Below are positions 14,925 to 16,739 of a DNA stretch of 16,739 nt, piece by piece. The stretch is taken from the NCBI GenBank assembly GCA_002433805.1, contig DJIW01000126.1:1041-17779 (forward strand), in the 5' to 3' direction. Numbering within the stretch: the first letter of the stretch is position 1; each line of letters opens with the position of its first letter. A program made the position numbers and the translations under genes. The notes under the pieces were generated by a model, which was not told the DNA's origin, made no database searches, and saw only the letters and a program-made list of their open reading frames with translations. This stretch comes from Competibacteraceae bacterium UBA6584 (lineage in GTDB: Bacteria; Pseudomonadota; Gammaproteobacteria; Competibacterales; Competibacteraceae).

Positions 14925-14944
14925 GCTCCCGCGCCAGCGGGAGC
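14925..14944. repeat. Perfect hairpin between two oxidoreductase genes
   Basis: An 8-bp perfect stem (GCTCCCGC / GCGGGAGC) with a GCCA loop fills part of the 54-nt spacer between the NADP-binding oxidoreductase and the aldo/keto reductase. There is no T-run, so it is more likely a REP-like or RNA-processing hairpin than a terminator. Confidence 0.5.
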
Positions 14945-14950
14945 GGAGGG

Positions 14951-15595
14951 TCACTTGCGCAACAGTTTGAAGGCGTGATTGACGGAATTGATGCGGAAGA
15001 AATGGCGGATCCACACCATCGCCATGGGTTCGAGATAGCGGGCGCATTCGATCCCGCCGAGGTCGATCACCGACCAGCCGAAATTGTTCAGCAACTCGAT
15101 GACCTTGGCCTTGGCGCCTTCGTCGTCGCCGCCGATGAACATGTCCGGCGGACCGTCCGGAAATTTGGGTTTGAACATGTGCGCGCTGCCCACGATGTTG
15201 AACGCCTTGACCACCTTGGCGTCGGGCAGCCATCGTTGGATTTGTTCGCCGGCCGAATCGGTGTGGCCGACGGCGAGTTTGGGCGGGATTCCGCCGGAGA
15301 AATCCAGCGGGTTGGTGGTGTCGATCACCACCTTGCCGGCCAGATGATGCGGGCCAGCCAGCTGGATGGCGTTTTCCGTGCCGCTCCAGATCGTGCACAA
15401 CACCGCCAGCTCGCTAAAAGCGGCGGCTTCCGCGAAGGTGCCGGCTGAAGCTTTCGCGCCCGCTTGATGGACCCAATCCTTGATCTTCTCTTGCTGAGGG
15501 TCGCGCGAACCCATTTTGACCTCGTGGCCGAGGGTGGCAAAGCCGAGTCCCAGGGCTTGGCCTACATTGCCGGTGCCGAGAATGCCGATTTTCAT
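14951..15595 (-). CDS. NADP oxidoreductase, coenzyme F420-dependent type
   Basis: A 214-aa Rossmann-fold protein. The dinucleotide site is at the N-terminus (GILGTGNVGQAL, residues 4-15), followed by GSRD at 29-32, whose Ser-Arg suits the 2'-phosphate of NADPH. Family landmarks follow: VVIDTTNPLDF (89-99), VVKAFNIVGSAHM (128-140), GPPDMFIGGDD (148-158), and a C-terminal LEPMAMVWI (188-196). Members annotated as F420H2:NADP oxidoreductases in archaea and actinobacteria have many bacterial relatives whose substrate is unknown, and F420 use should not be assumed here. GAGGAG 7 nt before the ATG supports the start. It is the first gene of the run leading to the aldo/keto reductase and GH13 genes. 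Confidence 0.9.
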   Translation of the reverse strand: MKIGILGTGNVGQALGLGFATLGHEVKMGSRDPQQEKIKDWVHQAGAKASAGTFAEAAAFSELAVLCTIWSGTENAIQLAGPHHLAGKVVIDTTNPLDFSGGIPPKLAVGHTDSAGEQIQRWLPDAKVVKAFNIVGSAHMFKPKFPDGPPDMFIGGDDEGAKAKVIELLNNFGWSVIDLGGIECARYLEPMAMVWIRHFFRINSVNHAFKLLRK

Positions 15596-15692
15596 GCTTC
15601 ATCTCCTCGTGATCGCAAGGGAAATGCGGGGTTATCGTTCCCAATTATTGGATCGCTAGAAAGTCCAAACTAATAAATTGAATCGGTTTTAT

Positions 15693-15704
15693 TAAATCGA
15701 TTTA
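15693..15704. promoter_or_regulatory. 12-bp palindrome in AT-rich intergenic region
   Basis: TAAATCGATTTA is a perfect palindrome in the AT-rich 114-bp spacer (15596-15709) upstream of the oxidoreductase gene. The spacer is much richer in A/T than the rest of the window, as expected of a promoter. A TTGGAC-like element lies about 70 nt before the start, but no well-spaced -10 was found. Possible operator for the 15595 gene. Confidence 0.35.
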
Positions 15705-15709
15705 TAAAA

Positions 15710-16624
15710 CTAGCTTCCCGGTGGAGAGGTCGCGCCGAGCTGCTGCAAAAAGCCGAGCATATCGGTTTCGTACCAGCTTTCTATTACTTGATCGCCCGCA
15801 ACGCGAAGAATACCGATCTCGGTGAATTGAACTTGCCGGTGAGTGGGAGCGATGCCCATGAACTCCCCTCGATGGGTGCCGCCTTGAGTAAACCGTCCGA
15901 CCACCACATCATTCTCGGCGATCAAATCTTCAATAGTCATATGAAAGTCGGGAAAAGCGGAGTGAAATAACGTGGCGATGGCTCTGACTCCGGCGGGGCC
16001 GACTGGCAATTGCGGCGCGCTGGGACTGGTGGCCTGCGGGTGAAAAATTTCATCGGCAACCTCCAAATGGCCCCGATTCCAGACTTCTTCGATAAAGCGA
16101 GCCATCAATTCCTTATTTTTTTCCGCTGAGGCAGCTTTGACGCCGGCTATGATCGGCGGCTGTGGGGTTGGAACGACCGCACCACTGCCAGGCGGCGCTG
16201 GTATCACGCCCATCTGTTGAAAGATGCCCAGCACATCGACGTTGCCCCAATGCTCGACCAGCTTGCCGTCGGCGTAACGGCCAATGTGAATTTCCGTCCA
16301 CCGAATTTCCCGGTTGGTCGCTGGAATGCCGAACAATTCACCTGAATGCGTGCCGCGCGCAAGCAATCGTTGGACGACCTTATCTCCTTCGCCGATCAGG
16401 TCATCGGCGGTCAGATGATCGACGGTATAACGAACGTCTGGCATGCCAGCCCGAAACAAGGTGACGAACTGCCGGAGACCGGCCAAACCCGGCGGATAGG
16501 ACGGAGGCAAAACGCGATCGACGTAATCTTCTGCAATTTCCTCGTCCGCGAGCGTCAGATCTCCTTCGTTGAAAAACAGCTCTGGCATATGCCGGAACAT
16601 GCGCTTGTAATCGGCTGTGGTCAT
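15710..16624 (-). CDS. Tandem SnoaL-like (NTF2-fold, ester-cyclase type) protein
   Basis: A 304-aa protein made of two copies of a SnoaL-like polyketide-cyclase/NTF2-fold domain (about 5-137 and 165-298) joined by a Pro/Gly linker (140-160). Each copy shows the same series: helix with FFNEGDL / VWNRGHL, YPPGLAGLRQFVTLFRAGMPD / GPAGVRAIATLFHSAFPDF, GTHSGELFGIPATNREI / GTHRGEFMGIAPTHRQV, then EIHIGRYADGKLVEHW / EIGILRVAGDQVIESW and DVLGIFQQMG / DMLGFLQQLG. Single-domain relatives are about 130-150 aa, so this is an internal duplication. Such proteins include polyketide cyclases and many uncharacterised enzymes; substrate unknown. AAGGTGA about 6 nt before the ATG is the ribosome site. The start is 4 nt after the stop of a possible upstream gene. 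Confidence 0.85.
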   Translation of the reverse strand: MTTADYKRMFRHMPELFFNEGDLTLADEEIAEDYVDRVLPPSYPPGLAGLRQFVTLFRAGMPDVRYTVDHLTADDLIGEGDKVVQRLLARGTHSGELFGIPATNREIRWTEIHIGRYADGKLVEHWGNVDVLGIFQQMGVIPAPPGSGAVVPTPQPPIIAGVKAASAEKNKELMARFIEEVWNRGHLEVADEIFHPQATSPSAPQLPVGPAGVRAIATLFHSAFPDFHMTIEDLIAENDVVVGRFTQGGTHRGEFMGIAPTHRQVQFTEIGILRVAGDQVIESWYETDMLGFLQQLGATSPPGS

Positions 16625-16628
16625 AATT

Positions 16629-16739
16629 TCACCTTTTCCGCTTATCGGAAGTCATTCCCGATATATCGTCACGAACCATCGTGCGCGCTAGCGTGCTGCC
16701 CACGAGATCAAACCAAGCCCCTGCACCATGCTCAGTCGG
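16629..16739 (-). CDS. Possible C-terminal end of an upstream gene (partial)
   Basis: A minus-strand frame is open from the window edge for 36 codons and stops (TGA) 4 nt before the SnoaL-like start, so that gene's ribosome site lies across the stop, as in an operon. The visible residues include HGAGAWFDLVGSTLART and MVRDDISGM, which look like natural protein, but I cannot assign a family. A frame this short could also be open by chance. Confidence 0.4.
   Translation of the reverse strand, partial: PTEHGAGAWFDLVGSTLARTMVRDDISGMTSDKRKR

Noticed and set aside
1..16739. CRISPR array, insertion sequence, tRNA or rRNA
   Set aside because: No regularly spaced direct repeats, transposase motifs, terminal inverted repeats or tRNA-like cloverleaf were seen by eye.

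Overview
The window is GC-rich (roughly 60% or more by eye) and densely packed. Most genes lie on the minus strand in short-spaced or ATGA-overlapping runs with good AGGAGG-type ribosome sites. The families present (ECF sigma with a cupin anti-sigma, pirin, HupE/UreJ-type membrane protein, DUF4331, F420-type NADP oxidoreductase) fit a GC-rich proteobacterium. A gammaproteobacterium is my guess, but nothing here fixes the taxon.

Region 1 (1-6213). The C-terminal part of a pirin (+) converges on a six-gene minus-strand unit. Read in its own direction this is: exported DUF4331 protein, exported TPR protein, HupE/UreJ-type membrane protein with a periplasmic EF-hand, lipoprotein truncated hemoglobin, ECF sigma factor, cupin (ChrR-like) anti-sigma factor. 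Two junctions are ATGA overlaps (TPR/HupE and sigma/anti-sigma), and the DUF4331-to-hemoglobin genes are at most about 30 nt apart. I infer an envelope module, possibly for heme, metal or redox handling, with its own sigma/anti-sigma switch. No gene in it has a function that can be proved from the sequence alone.

Region 2 (6214-8430). A divergent intergenic region with a 15-bp palindrome leads to a secreted subtilisin-like (S8) peptidase with a C-terminal PPC domain. The usual catalytic Asp position appears to be Glu. A strong hairpin follows the gene.

Region 3 (8431-11094). This is the least explained part. It holds a 432-aa orphan protein, a gap of about 500 bp with a terminator-like hairpin and only marginal small ORFs, and a 288-aa protein with an N-terminal peptidoglycan-binding domain, a Pro/Leu-rich linker and a beta-rich C-terminus. 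Neither large protein has a visible signal peptide.

Region 4 (11182-15595). A minus-strand series: NADP-binding F420-type oxidoreductase, aldo/keto reductase, and a large multidomain GH13 alpha-amylase-type enzyme with a starch-binding module and two chitobiase-C-like domains. The GH13 enzyme also lacks a signal peptide.

Region 5 (15596-16739). An AT-rich intergenic stretch with a 12-bp palindrome, a tandem-duplicated SnoaL-like protein, and a possible C-terminal end of another gene running off the window edge.

The best candidates for something undescribed are the sigma-controlled DUF4331/TPR/HupE/lipo-hemoglobin unit and the orphan plus peptidoglycan-binding pair in region 3.
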